Part shown: one piece after another, positions 21,403-32,724 of the stretch
Layout of the letters: each line of letters starts with the position of its first letter
How positions within the stretch are numbered: the stretch's first letter is position 1
Assembly (NCBI GenBank): GCA_016081115.2
Contig: CM071928.1
Span: forward strand, 60,271,950 to 60,335,949
Direction: 5' to 3'
Source: Rehmannia glutinosa
Taxonomy: Eukaryota > Streptophyta > Magnoliopsida > Lamiales > Orobanchaceae
DNA: 64,000 nt
Notes under the pieces: generated by a model
Databases searched by the model: none
The model's input: the letters and a program-made list of their open reading frames with translations, nothing else
What the model was told of the DNA's origin: nothing
Position numbers and translations under genes: made by a program

Positions 21403-22728
21403 TTGGTTGGGTACTTTGACGCAAGGAAGTGTGAGTACTTGGGATGATTTGAGCCAAAAGTTTTTGTTTAAATTCTTTCCACCAAGCACAACTTTGCAGC
21501 TCAAAAGTGAGATCACTCAATTCCGACAATTTGACTCCGAGCCTTTGTACGAGGCTTGGGAAAGATTTAGGGATTTGTTAAGAAGATGTCCACAACACGG
21601 CTTTCCGGAGGATCAACAGTTATGTTTCTTTTACAATGGTCTAATGGGGCAAACGAGGGCCTTTGTTGATGCCGCGGCGGAGGAGCATTGTTGGCAAGGT
21701 TTCCACAAGATGCCTTAAATCTTCTTGAGGAAATGGCCATGAACAAGATTACCAATGGCCATCCGAAAGATCCAATGTACAACGAGTAGCCGAAATCTCG
21801 GATTCGGACCCTATCAAAACATTGCGGCACAAGTAAGCGGCTTTGACAACTCAATTGAATGTATTTACGAAGAGGCGGGAAGCGACACGAGCACGGGGTA
21901 GCGAAGCTCTTCTATATCCGATGGAAGAGGTAAATTATGTGAATAACCGAATTTCAACAATTTCCTAATAATTCAAACCCAACGCACTACTATCCGGGGG
22001 TTGAGAAATCATGAAAATTTCTCCTATGCGAATACAAAGAATGTGTTACAACCTCCGCCGGGCTTTAATGCTTCAAGTGGAGGCGGTAATGGGGAAGGCA
22101 AATCGTCGTTGGAAGATGCACTCACCTCTTTCATAAATCAATCTAATGCTTTCATGAATGACACGAGGAGCCGCCTAGCTAAGCAAGACCTTCGGATGGA
22201 TAAATTAGAACAACAAATGACAAGCTCGATAAAGAATACGGAGACTCAAGTGGGTCAATTGGCTACAATAATGGGTGGTCAACATCAAAAGGGTCAATTT
22301 CAAGTAACACGGAAATGAATCCTAAGAACAATGCAAGGCGATTCGTTTACGAGCGATTTTAATATGAAGGGCCTAAAGAAAAATGGGAATCCGAAACTTT
22401 CGGATGAAGCATCTAGGCCAGAAAGCAAGAGACTCGTGATGAAGGATGGTATTGAAGAAAATGGGAAAGAAGAGAACAAAGAGGCGGAACAAACAGGGGC
22501 TGAAAAGCTAAAATCATCATCTAGCTTGAATATACCTAAGTTGTCTATATCTCTTCCCTTTCCTCAAAGATTTCAAAAGAAAAAGCTTGATGATCAATTT
22601 GCCAAATTCCTTGATATATTTAAGAAATTGCACATTAACATTCCTTTTGCGGATGCATTAGAACAAATGCCGAACTATGCGAAATTTCTTAAAGATGTGA
22701 TGTCAAAAAGCGGAAGATGACAAGCTTT
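21403..22728 (+). pseudogene. Athila-like gypsy gag, 5' truncated and frameshifted
   Basis: The capsid region is recognisable from its middle (WLGTLTQGSVSTWDDLSQKF, KFFPPS, YEAWERFRDLLRRCPQHGF, FYNGL, FVDAAA), then the gag C-terminus (NHENFSYANTKN, coiled-coil KLEQQMTSSIKNTETQVG) and the pre-protease region (LPFPQRFQKKKLDDQF, FADALEQMPNYAKFLKD). Several frameshifts and stops break it. The N-terminus, leader and primer-binding site are missing because copia sequence replaces them. The lineage call rests on the wording of these blocks. Confidence 0.87.
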
Positions 22729-25700
22729 GAAACGGTGAATTTGACGGAAGAATGTAGTGCAATTATCCAAAGGAAGTTACCACAAAAACTGAAAGATCCG
22801 GGGAGTTTCACTATCCCTTGTGCTATTGGTGGTAATTTCTTTAATAAAGCGTTATGTGATTTGGGGGCAAGTATTAACTTGATGCCTTTGTCCATTTTCA
22901 GGAAACTTGAATTAGGCGACGTGAAACCAACCACGGTGACATTGCAACTTGCCGACCGATCACTTACGTATCCAAGGGGAATTATTGAAGACGTACTGGT
23001 AAAAGTTGATAAATTTATATTCCCGTGGATTTCTTGGTTTTGGATATGGAAGAAGATCAAGACGCGTTCCACGATACTTGGGCGCCCTTTCTTAGCAACG
23101 GTAAAGCACTTAATAGATGTGCGAGAAAGGGGAGCTCACATTACGTGTTAATGATGAGCATGTTTTATTTTCTATTTATAAGGCAATGAAATTTCATGAT
23201 TCGGTAGAGAATTGTAATTTTTGGATATAGTTAGTTCATGCATTGAGGATTATGTTGATCATACATTGTCTACAGATGATTTGGAATTTGGTCTAACCCA
23301 CTCGTGCTCAATGTCGAGTGTTGTACTTGATTTTGATAACCAAAATTTGTACGACTATGTTTGTGCCTTAGATCATATGCGAACTACCTAATAGCGCAAG
23401 AGGCGAAAACGCAAAGCCGTAAAAAAGGATGGAACTCTCACGAAGAACGCACGGCCGTGCGCCACGCACGCACGGTCGGCCCGTGCGTGATGTCAAGTAA
23501 CGATGGAACTCTCACGAAGAGCGCACGAACCGTGCGCCGGACGGGCAGCCCGTGCGTGAGATCGAATCGTCAACACCACCTGAACTCAAGCAATTACCTC
23601 GAACACCTCAAATATGCATTCCTAGGGACAAATAATGCAAATCCGTGTCGTTTCATCTCTTCTCACTCCTACCCAACTTGATAAATCATAAGGGTTTTAC
23701 GAAAACATAAGTCGGCACTAGGTCGGTCTATAACTGATTTAAAAGGCATAAGTCCATCCATTGTGATGCATAAAATTCGGATGGAAGATGTTTATAAACC
23801 ATCGTGAAGGCAAAACCAAAGACGACTAAACCCTATTATGCAAGATGTGGTTAGGAAGGAAGTATTGAAATGGTTGGATGCCGGATCATTTACGCGATAT
23901 CGATAGTTCATGGGTGAGTCCTGTACAAGTGGTGCCGAAAAAGGGGGGTAATAAAGGTAAAAATGAAAATGAGGAACAAATTGCTACTAGAATTGTTACC
24001 GGTGGCGAATATGTATTGATTATAGAAAACTTAATGATGCCACTCGAAAAGATCACTTTCCCCTCCCCTTTATCGATATGATGTTGGATCGTCTTGCAGT
24101 TATGATTATTATTGCTTTTTAGATGGTTATTCCGGGTACAATCAAATCATGATTGCGCCGAAGACCAAGAGAAAACAACATTTACATGTCCGTATGGCAC
24201 ATTTGCATTTCGACGCATGCCATTTGGTTTATGTAATGCACCACCACTTTCCAACGTTGTATGATGGCTATATTTCACGATCTTATTGAAAAAGTTATGG
24301 AGGTGTTTATGGACGATTTCTCCGTGTTCGGGATTCTTTTGATAATTGTCTTCACAATCTTTCCCTAGTTTTGCAATGATGTGAAGAGACCAATTTAGTA
24401 CTAAATTGGGAAAAGTGCCATTTTATGGTACGCGATGGCATTGTACTTGGTCATCGAGTCTCTTCTCCGTAGGTTTGGAAGTTGATCGGGCAAAGATTGT
24501 AGCAATTGAGAAGCTACCACCTCCCACAAATGAGAAAGCCATTCGGAGCTTTTTGGGCCATGCCGGATTTTACTGGGTTTATCCGTGACTTTTCTAAAAT
24601 TTCTAAGCCCTCGAGCCAATTGCTAGAAAAAGATGTTTCTTTCATTTTTTCCAATGAATGTTTGCGGGCGTTCGAAATGTTGAAGACAAAGATTGGTGAC
24701 CGCACCTATACTGCCGCCCCCATTGGAGCCAACCATTTGAGCTAATGTGTGATGCAAGCGACTATCTTTGTTGGGCTGTTCTTGGTCAAAAGAGGGAAAA
24801 ATTGTTCCGATCCATCTACTATGCAAGTCGAACGTTGGACAATGCTCAATGAATTATACCACAACCGAAAGAAATGTTGGCGATTGTTTTCGCGTTCGAT
24901 AAATTCGATCTTACTTGATCGGACGAAGACGATTGTGCATACTGACCATGCGGCTATCAAATACCTCTTTGACAAGAAGGATGCGAAACCGAGGTTGATT
25001 CGATGGATCTTATTGTTGCAAGAGTTTGACGTGGAAATCAAGGACCGAAAAGGATGCGAGAACGTGGTAGCAGACCATCTGTCTCGATTAGAAAATCAAG
25101 AAGAATGGGAGGGAGTCCTACAACAGTGTCACTCTTCACCATCCGGCGGACATTTTGGTCCCACTCGCACCAATGGGCGAAGGTATTGCAAAGTGGGCTA
25201 TATTGGCCCACTTTATTTAATGACTGTTATTTGTTTGTACAACAATGTGACAGGTGTCAGCGAATGGGAAACATTTCACGGAAGCACGAGATGCCAATGA
25301 CCAACGTAATTGAAGTGGAGTTGTTCGATGTGTGGGGGATTGACTTTATGGGCCCATTTCCATCGTCTTCGGGTTATCAATATATTCTACTTGCATGGAG
25401 TATGTATCCCGTTGGGTAGAGGCAATTCCTTCTAAAACAAATGATGCTCAAGTTGTAATGCGATTCCTTAAGAAAAACATCTTTACTAGATTTGGCACTC
25501 CAAGAGCTTTAATTAGTGATGGAGGGTCGCATTTTGTAAACAAATTGATGAGCAACTTGTTGGCCAAATATGGGGTCAAACATAAAGTCGCATTGGCATA
25601 TCATCCACAAGCCAACGGACAAGCGTATGGCTAACAGGAGATCAAACAATTCCTTGAAAAGACGGTGAACATCAACCGAAAGGATTGGGCGTTAAAATTG

Positions 25701-26215
25701 GATGATGCCCTGTGGCATACCGAATCGCATATAAGACACCGTTGGGCACATCTCCATATCAACTTGTATTTGGGAAGTCGTGCCATTTACCGGTAGAATT
25801 GGAGCACAAAGCATTTTGGGCGTAAAGAAACTGAATCGGATTTTCGTAAAGCCTGTGAGGAAAGGTTGCTCCATTTGAATAAGATGGAATAATTTCGGGA
25901 TGAAGCGTCACGAAAATTCCAGAATTTACAAGGAAAGAACCAAGCGGTGGCATGATAAGATGATCAAGAAAAGAGAGTTTTTACCGGGAGAACCGGTGCT
26001 CTATACAATTCACGCCTTAAATTCTTCCCGAAAACTCAAGTCCAAGTGGTCGGGGCCATTTGTGATAAAGAAAGTGTTGAATCCACCTGGGATTGTGGAA
26101 TTTTGTTGACAAAAGAAGGCGAGACTTTCATGGTAAACGGCCAACGAATTAAGCACTATTTCCACCGGGAATCAAGAGGAGGTGACATCCACCACTTTGC
26201 GCGATCCGTAATTTA
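22717..26215 (+). pseudogene. Athila-like gypsy pol: protease, RT, RNase H, integrase (broken)
   Basis: In order: an aspartic protease (CDLGASINLMPLSIFRKL with the DLGAS variant, ending ILGRPFLAT, 22717-23151); a linker that includes GC palindromes (23440-23565); the RT (SSWVSPVQVVPKKGG, FLDGYSGYNQI, from 23878); thumb and connection (IRSFLGHAGFY); RNase H (about 24740-25030); then integrase with an H2C2-like region, core (GIDFMGPFPSSSGYQYI, YVSRWVEAI, GTPRALISDGGSHF, AYHPQANGQ) and C-terminus (KWSGPF, 26040). Many stops and frameshifts occur, and the RT active-site box is garbled (about 24300). Not functional. Confidence 0.9.
23440..23565. repeat. GC palindromes inside the pol linker
   Basis: Two blocks, each led by GGAACTCTCACGAAGA, contain GCACGGCCGTGCG, GCACGCACGGTCGGCCCGTGC and a second GCACGAACCGTGCGCCGG...GGCAGCCCGTGCG. 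They sit between protease and RT, where the related lineage has a non-catalytic spacer. Confidence 0.65.
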
Positions 26216-27053
26216 ACAAAACAGGCGTCAAGCTAAAGACGTTAAATATAGCGCTTGTTGGGAGGCAACCCAATGGTTTTTCGTGTGTGTTTAGTTTCAA
26301 AAATTTGTGTGATTTGAGTGCTTTGATATGCGAGTTTTTATTAATAAGTGTGATTAGTGTGTTTTTGTTGAATTTTTGTATGTTTTTATATTAAAAAAAA
26401 AAAAAAAGAAAAAAATTTGTTGTACAGGTGCGCACGGGTAGCCCGTGCGTTGGCACACCACCCGTGCGCCTTACAGAGAGGTGAGGAATTTACCGGGGTG
26501 GCGCACGGGTAACCCATGCGTCGACGCACGACCCGTGCGCCTTGCAGAAGAAGGATAAATTGGACGGTTTTAAAAAAACTGTTCTTCATTTCAAACCCCT
26601 CAACTCGCGCGCCCTCTCGAATCCTCCCTAGTTTTCGAAAATTTCTCCTAGTTTTCACTTGAATTCATCTGCATAACACCTCCCCCATCACAATTGAGCT
26701 TCACTTTGCATCAAATTTGAATTTGCTTGAAGAATTGTGAACAAAAGGACCTAGGGTTCAAATCTTCCACTTTGAGTTTAACTTAGAGAATTCCGGTAAG
26801 AACACCGTTTCTCCTTGTCAATTCGTTGTTAATTATGTATTAAGGAGCATGGTAGGTGTGTATTTTGATATTTTTGCTATAAATGATGTGAATTATTCTT
26901 TGAGGCAAATTATCAAACACCTAGTGGGCTTGTATAATTGAGGAGATGTAGGGTGAATTGTTGATGAATAAGGCATGGCCAATGTTTATTTGAGCTAATA
27001 TTTGTCGAGAATGGCCATAATTTTTGTTTGTTTGGGGTAGTTGATCGATCAAA
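26216..27053 (+). other. Spacer after pol with a conserved box and GC palindromes
   Basis: A box reading GCGCTTGTTGGGAGGCAACC (about 26256) follows the pol end; the same box occurs at 49894 in another Athila-like copy. Then come an A-run (about 26394) and two palindrome units (26430-26548, GCGCACGGGTAGCCCGTGCG type). The rest is AT-rich leader with no frame. Confidence 0.65.
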
Positions 27054-28609
27054 GTGACTTGGGCATGTGAATTTACATCACTTAATATGTTAGCTTTACT
27101 TCCCTACTTTGTTGTTGCCATTGATGATATCGGGATGCTAATACGAATGTATTCCGGTACAAATTCCTTATGGCCGAGCGAAGAAACCCACGAGTGGAAG
27201 GAGACGTGCACGCGGGCGGCACAACGCGACGTGGCACCGCCGGAGGTCGACCAAAACAGTCCAGAGGCATATGGGGTCAACTTGACAAATGCCGATGATC
27301 TTGAGCGATGGAATCGCTTGATCGGTCGCCAAATAGCTCCATCTCGCTACGCCGACAATGATTGTACCCAAACTTTGGGGATACATGAGGACGTGTGGCG
27401 TCTTTTCGCCAAGGTAGGATGGACGAACTTCATGAGCCGAAGGTGGCCGACATTTAAAAAGTATACATTGGAGTTCTTGAGTACCGTGGAAGTACTCAGA
27501 CAAGGCGGGACCTTCGAACCGTATATGATAAAATTTCAGTTGGGGAATGTTCGTAGACAACTCTCTATGACCCAATTGAACACCATTTTCGAGGTCCCAA
27601 CAAACGCTCGTACCCGCCCGATGCCCCATTATGATCAATACGACTTCTAGAGAATGCTTGTGGAAACACCACAAACGGGGCCAATGTTGTATGCCGCGCG
27701 GACCGCAAAAAGCCTCTTGATCCTAATCCGCCCGGTATATACAACGCGTGATCGCCTCCTCTGTTCGCCCGAGAAAACATTGGAGGGATGACGACTAAAG
27801 AACTCTATCTCCTCTGGTGTATGGTCACAAACACCCCCTACAACACCGCCGTTAATTTTGCCGAGCAAATTGAACAGTTAGCTAGGCGGGAAGGGGGTAC
27901 GATTTCTATAGGGGGCCTCATTACCCCTATTGCCCGGCATTTCAATGTCGATTTTCGAGGCTTGGAGCCTATCCCGGGCAAAGACTCGGTTAATTTGGCA
28001 TCGTTGCACCATATGAAGTTCATAGCGAATGAAGACAACAGATTGGTGCTTCTACAAAAGAAAGGTGCTTCATTTCCGTTGCCTAACCCACCATACACCA
28101 CCGTTGATACATTCATGGACACCACCAACTTCTTAATGAACTCTGACGCACATAACCGAATTACCGAGGCTATAGAGTCAAGAAAGAGGCGCAGAGTTGA
28201 AGGTTTCTTGGATGAAGAAGATATGGTGGAGGAGGAGGATGAGATACATGGACGCGAAATGGGGATGGAACCTCATCATCCCCAAATTGGGTATGATATA
28301 CCCGAGTCCTCACACGGAGGCGATTATCCTCGACATTCTCAAAGCGGGGATCGCCCCGGTCCGTCTCACAGTGGAGGACCCCATCGCGACGCCAATTTTC
28401 AAGACATGTTTTATGCGTTTGGGGAGAACTTGAGGCGGCAAGAAGAAGAGTTGAGGCGGCAAGGAGAGGATTTAAGGCAACATAGGGCTGATTTTCTCGC
28501 GTTCAGCGAGCGATCGGAGCAGCGTTCCGAGGAGACGTGGCAAGTGCTCCAACAGCTACAAATGTGGCATATTTCTCAAGGCCACTTCCCACCACCGCCG
28601 CCGCAGTGA
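27054..28609 (+). pseudogene. Athila-type extra ORF downstream of pol (ATHILA ORF-1-like)
   Basis: Two long frames (27054-27650 and 27788-28609) form one former protein broken by a TAG and a frameshift. The first has a WNRLIGRQIAPSRYAD region, LGIHEDVWRLFAKVGW, PTFKKYTLEFLSTVE and a QLSMTQLNTIF block, the pattern I know from the ATHILA ORF-1 family (PF03078). The second contains RHFNVDFRGLEPIPG, an acidic patch, a Glu/Arg-rich coiled coil (RRQEEELRRQGEDLRQHR) and a Pro-rich end. The function of this protein is not established; an envelope-like role has been proposed for Athila elements, but I see no clear membrane segment here. Confidence 0.78.
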
Positions 28610-28727
28610 TTCAGGTATATCCCCACTTTTTGTTATTGAAATTCTATTTTTCCCCTTAGGACACTATAATTTCATTCAAGTTTGGGGGGAGAGACAGTAT
28701 TTTAATATATGAAAAGTGTGGATATAC

Positions 28728-28762
<35 letters not shown>

Positions 28763-29513
28763 GCATTTTGTGTTTTCATATAGTTGCATTAGAGCACTCT
28801 AGATTGCATTTGCATTAGAGCACGTTTATAGCTTTAGCACGTCTATTGCTTTAGTAGTGGTTAGAGAGTGTGTTGACCAAGCATGTGCAACTTGTTGTTT
28901 GTGTGTTGATTGAGAATTCATATTGTTGGGATTTGATGCTGGTTATGGATTGATTGAGCCTTGAATAGATAACTTGGAGCATGTTGATATGAAAAACTTG
29001 GTGTGATGCTTTGAATTACATCTTGACTAGTATGTGAGCTTTGAGCCTTTTACTTATATCTTGTGCGCTTATTGTAATTTGAGTGTATCATTCATGTTGA
29101 TTAAAATTCTAGAACTTGCTTGGGTATCTCAAATCAAGGCCACATGTTGTATGCGAAGAATGTGATTAAAGGCCATCTTTTCTAGCCTTTCAAGCCTTTT
29201 ACCTACCTAAAGATGTTGAAATTCCTAGTTAGCCAAGTTGAGCCTATAGCCTATTTCTTTGATAACCACAAAATTTAACCCTTGAACTTAACTTTGAGAG
29301 TTGGATTCAGAGCATTTCACTTTGTCTTATTTGAGGCGTGTTCTTTGATTAGATATTTGAGGCTTGATTGAGTTGTACTCAGCATTCATGACGAACAATT
29401 TGGATTTTCGTGTAGACTCTTGGTGTGCGCTGTTATCTTTATCTCCCGTTATGCTTTATCGTGTTCTAAATATTGTTGATCGGGACGGTCAACAGCTTTA
29501 AGTTTGGGGATTT
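28610..29513 (+). other. 3' untranslated region of the Athila-like element, with polypurine tracts
   Basis: It contains TTTGGGGGGAGAGACAG (about 28681), a run of about 28 A (28731-28758), and repeated GCATTAGAGCAC/GCTTTAGCACG words. It ends with TTAAGTTTGGGGATTT (29499-29513), the likely plus-strand primer just before the LTR. No frame. Confidence 0.7.
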
Positions 29514-31039
29514 TGATAAGTGTGAATTTTGCATGTGTTTCGATGTGTATTTCGAGCTATAATGATAAGTAAACATGCATATACTGCGTTAAATGTTACA
29601 TATTCACTCCTTGTGGAAAAGATATTACACTTTGCTTATTTTGTAGGAATTTCATGATATTTGAAGCTAATTGAATAAGAATACGAGGAAAGCAAAGTGG
29701 AAACACGGAGAATTGAGTGGATATACGAGAAGTGAAGCCTAAAAGAGCGAAAGTTGAGCGTTCACGGAAGAAACAGGGGCACACGGGTTGGGCGTGCCTC
29801 AAGACACCACCCGTGCACCCCCGTATAAGGTTGATTGAAGTCAAAGATGGCGCACGGGTAGCCCATGCATGGGCGCACCACCCGTGCGCCCCTACAGAGA
29901 GTCGGGATATCTCACCGGAGTGGCGCACGGGTAGGCCGTGCTCGACGCACCACCCGTGCGCCCTCTGAGAGTTGGGGTATTCCAAAGAGGTGGCGCACGG
30001 TAACCCGTGCGTGGGCGCACCACCCGTGCGTCTGCTACTGAATCCCATTATCTCACGTGCATTAAGCCCTAAACATGATGGGGAGTATAAAAAGGCTTTT
30101 TGGGGCGCACACGGAGAGAATCGACATATTTTGGGATCTACAACACAAGACAAGGGTCTATTCTTGGAAGAAGACATCAAGGAGACAATCGGGTTGCATC
30201 GGAGCTTAAGGAACGGAGATATATCGAGAGATCGTCGACTTTCCTAAGTTTTTCTTGCTTCTCTTTTAGTTTCAATCTTTCATTTTAGTTGTAATGGCTT
30301 TGAACAATTTGTTTATGAGTTGTTTAGAAATCATGTGTAGCTAAACTCTTGAGATTTCCTAGGTTTTGGAAGTAGATTAATGAACTCTTGTTGGATGTTT
30401 TAATCTTAGTTGAAGTTATTATCTTAAAGCCTATTTGAGTATTTTGAGCTTATTCTTGTTTTATCACTTGATCAATGATTTAACTTGTTTGATATATTGA
30501 TTCATAATTCGAGAGATGAGTTTCAATATTAGATCTTGAATACTCGACACAAATATTTGCATGAATCGAGAGGTTTGTAAATATTTGTGAGGATATTTGA
30601 TCTTTTAAACTTTTGGGAGTTGAATGCTTCATGTTGAGTAGAGATGCTAGCATAAGTATTTCAATCTACATTTTATATGCATCTCGAGAGAGAGGATAAA
30701 ATAGTTTTGTGATCGTCTTATAGGAATATTGATAATAACCTTGGCTTTGATTTAATCGGACAACAAGAGGATTATTAATCGAAACCTTAACTCGAAATCC
30801 ATTCCATTATCTTGATACTTTTATCATTTGTATTATCTCAATCTTGTGTTTTAGTGATTTAAATTGTCTTAATCTCAATACAACAATCATCAAATTTCGA
30901 TCGTCTAAATAAAAATAAGACTATCTTGGTTCAATACTTAGCATATTAATTTATTAGTCTCCTCGTGGATACGACCTTGCTTACCCTATTCTATAAACTA
31001 CACCGTACACTTGCGGTGAAGCTAAAAATAAGGCGAACA
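29514..31039 (+). repeat. 3' LTR of the Athila-like element
   Basis: This is the same LTR as 19122-20653 (1526 against 1532 bp). About 850 bp of its right part is identical to the other copy except for three small indels, while the palindrome-rich left third shows many differences. A TATA box (GAGTATAAAAAGGC) is at about 30083. It is followed directly by TAACCC and the copia tail. Confidence 0.92.
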
Positions 31040-31563
31040 TAACCCAACCTTGTGAATTGGAGATCCCAAGACCTTGGTTCAATGGGACAACTAAGTTATG
31101 AATGTTCAGCTGAACACTTGGAAAATGTGTTAACTCATTCTTGATACATCCAAGTGTATTTAAACCTCAAATGTGGTGAGGTTAAGTTTAAGACTTTTAA
31201 TAATTCCTATACCGAAAGGTGGAGTATTGCAGGATACTCTTCAATAGGAAATCATCTATATAAGTGAGAAGTAATGGCCGCTTCAAACACTTATGAATCT
31301 AAGATATGGTCCAGGCCCGAAATGGACACAACGTGAGAACAACAAGTGTTAGAGTTGTTATTGTGTAAGTATTGTTGTCTCGGTTTACACAAACGGCTGA
31401 GTAGTTCAAGACATCGCGTCACTAAGCAGCTAGTAAATCTGATAGTATTTTACTAAGGAAGGTTCAAAGCCACAAGCTACCTATCCTGATGCAATAACGA
31501 TTCGCCGAGACTTTCAAGCGAATCAGCATACACGCATGCATTAATTTCATTCATGTGGGGGAT
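31040..31563 (+). repeat. Copia tail, second copy
   Basis: It matches 20654-21181 with a few indels (CCTCAAATG against CCTGCTGAATG; GCGAATCAGC against GCTTAATCAAGC). It ends in the purine tract ATGTGGGGGAT before the LTR. It is the original right-hand flank of the gypsy insertion. Confidence 0.88.
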
Positions 31564-32719
31564 TGTTGGAATTGGTCTTTGATAAATGGGGTGTTGACCC
31601 GATTTTGACCAATTAATTAAGTGGTTTCCATTTGTGAAAAATTGAATTAAATTATTTGTAAAAATTCTACTAAGAGAGTAGATGAGAATAGCATTTGGAA
31701 TTTCTCAAAACCGATTCCGGGTGAATGAGAAATTAATACTAGAAGTTAGCCACTTAATACAATTAAATGGTATGGAAAATGAAAAATGTGGGGGAGGAGA
31801 GATGCTCCATCCCACATAGGAAAAAGGAGGTAAAGTTGCACACTTTATTTATCCTAAGATGGACAAATGAGTTTGGGCCCTTGGGGGCACCCAAGGTTTT
31901 AAAGGGGAGAGGACCTACATGCTTGTGGATTTGGTCAAAGCACACACGCGCCCGGCCGGCTCGCTCGGCCGGCCCGGTGCTGGTCCGGCCGTGGCCTGGG
32001 CTTGGGCTCTTATTCTTTTTAGACCAAAAACCTTGAAAATTAAATATTTAATTAATTTTTGTAATTAATTAAATAGATTTAATTAATTTTCGTAATGAAT
32101 TAAAAGGGTTCAACTGGGAAATGTTTCGGCCACAAGACGGGGCAGAGCATGGCCCGTGCGCCGGGTCATGCTACTCGCCGAGAGTCTCGCGCCTACATGC
32201 ATGGGCGGGAGCACGCCCGCGTGCCTGGGTCGGTCGCGTGCGTCGCAAGTGTTGCGCATGCACGCACGAGTAAGAGCACGGCCGTGCGCCTGGTCTTGCT
32301 TGCTCCCACGTAAAGGCCTGCTCAAGTTGCAAAAGGTGTCTTTTTCGAGCCAAAAGACATGTTATTTCCATACGGGCGTCTAAGGCCTATAATAGTCGAT
32401 CCCTCGGTGACTCAAAAAGAAAGAAAATAATCAGATAACATAATACGAGCATTGCATTCTGCATATTGCCTTCAGCCTCCTTCAAAAGCTTGAAAGTCAA
32501 GAACAACTTGATGTTCGCTGTTGTTCCGGTTTTGCTGTGCTGCTAACCGGAACTGTAAAGTCGTTGTATCTTAGAGGCGAGCGCCGAAACCGTAAGCACT
32601 AGTATACGGGGCGTTTTCGTCTTGCGGAGACAGAATCCAATTCTGGCCTCGACTTAAGCCTATACACTATCCCAGCCATTTTCTGAAAACAGAAACCTTT
32701 CACCATAATTTACCCAACA
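31564..32719 (+). repeat. Copia 3' LTR (complete)
   Basis: It starts TGTTGGAATTGG and ends CCCAACA, followed by the CTAAT target repeat. It carries a GC-rich section (about 31945-32000 and 32145-32300) with GCATGGCCCGTGC and GCACGGCCGTGCG words similar to those in the Athila-like LTR. The distal half (AATTCTGGCCTCGACTTAAG and on) is missing from the 5' LTR. Confidence 0.85.
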
Positions 32720-32724
32720 CTAAT

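Larger units (their letters stand above)
17104..32719 (+). mobile_element. Compound LTR-retrotransposon insertion (copia host with Athila-like gypsy inside, partly duplicated)
   Basis: The left end TGTTGGAATTGG (17104) and the right end CCCAACA (32713-32719) are LTR ends, and CTAAT flanks both sides (17099-17103 and 32720-32724). The 15.6 kb between is therefore one insertion product. Parts in order: damaged copia 5' LTR, copia gag and RNase H remnants, Athila-like solo LTR, copia tail, partial copia LTR, Athila-like internal region starting inside gag, Athila-like 3' LTR, copia tail again, full copia 3' LTR. The block 19122-21402 recurs as 29514-31787 with only small differences. Confidence 0.85.
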
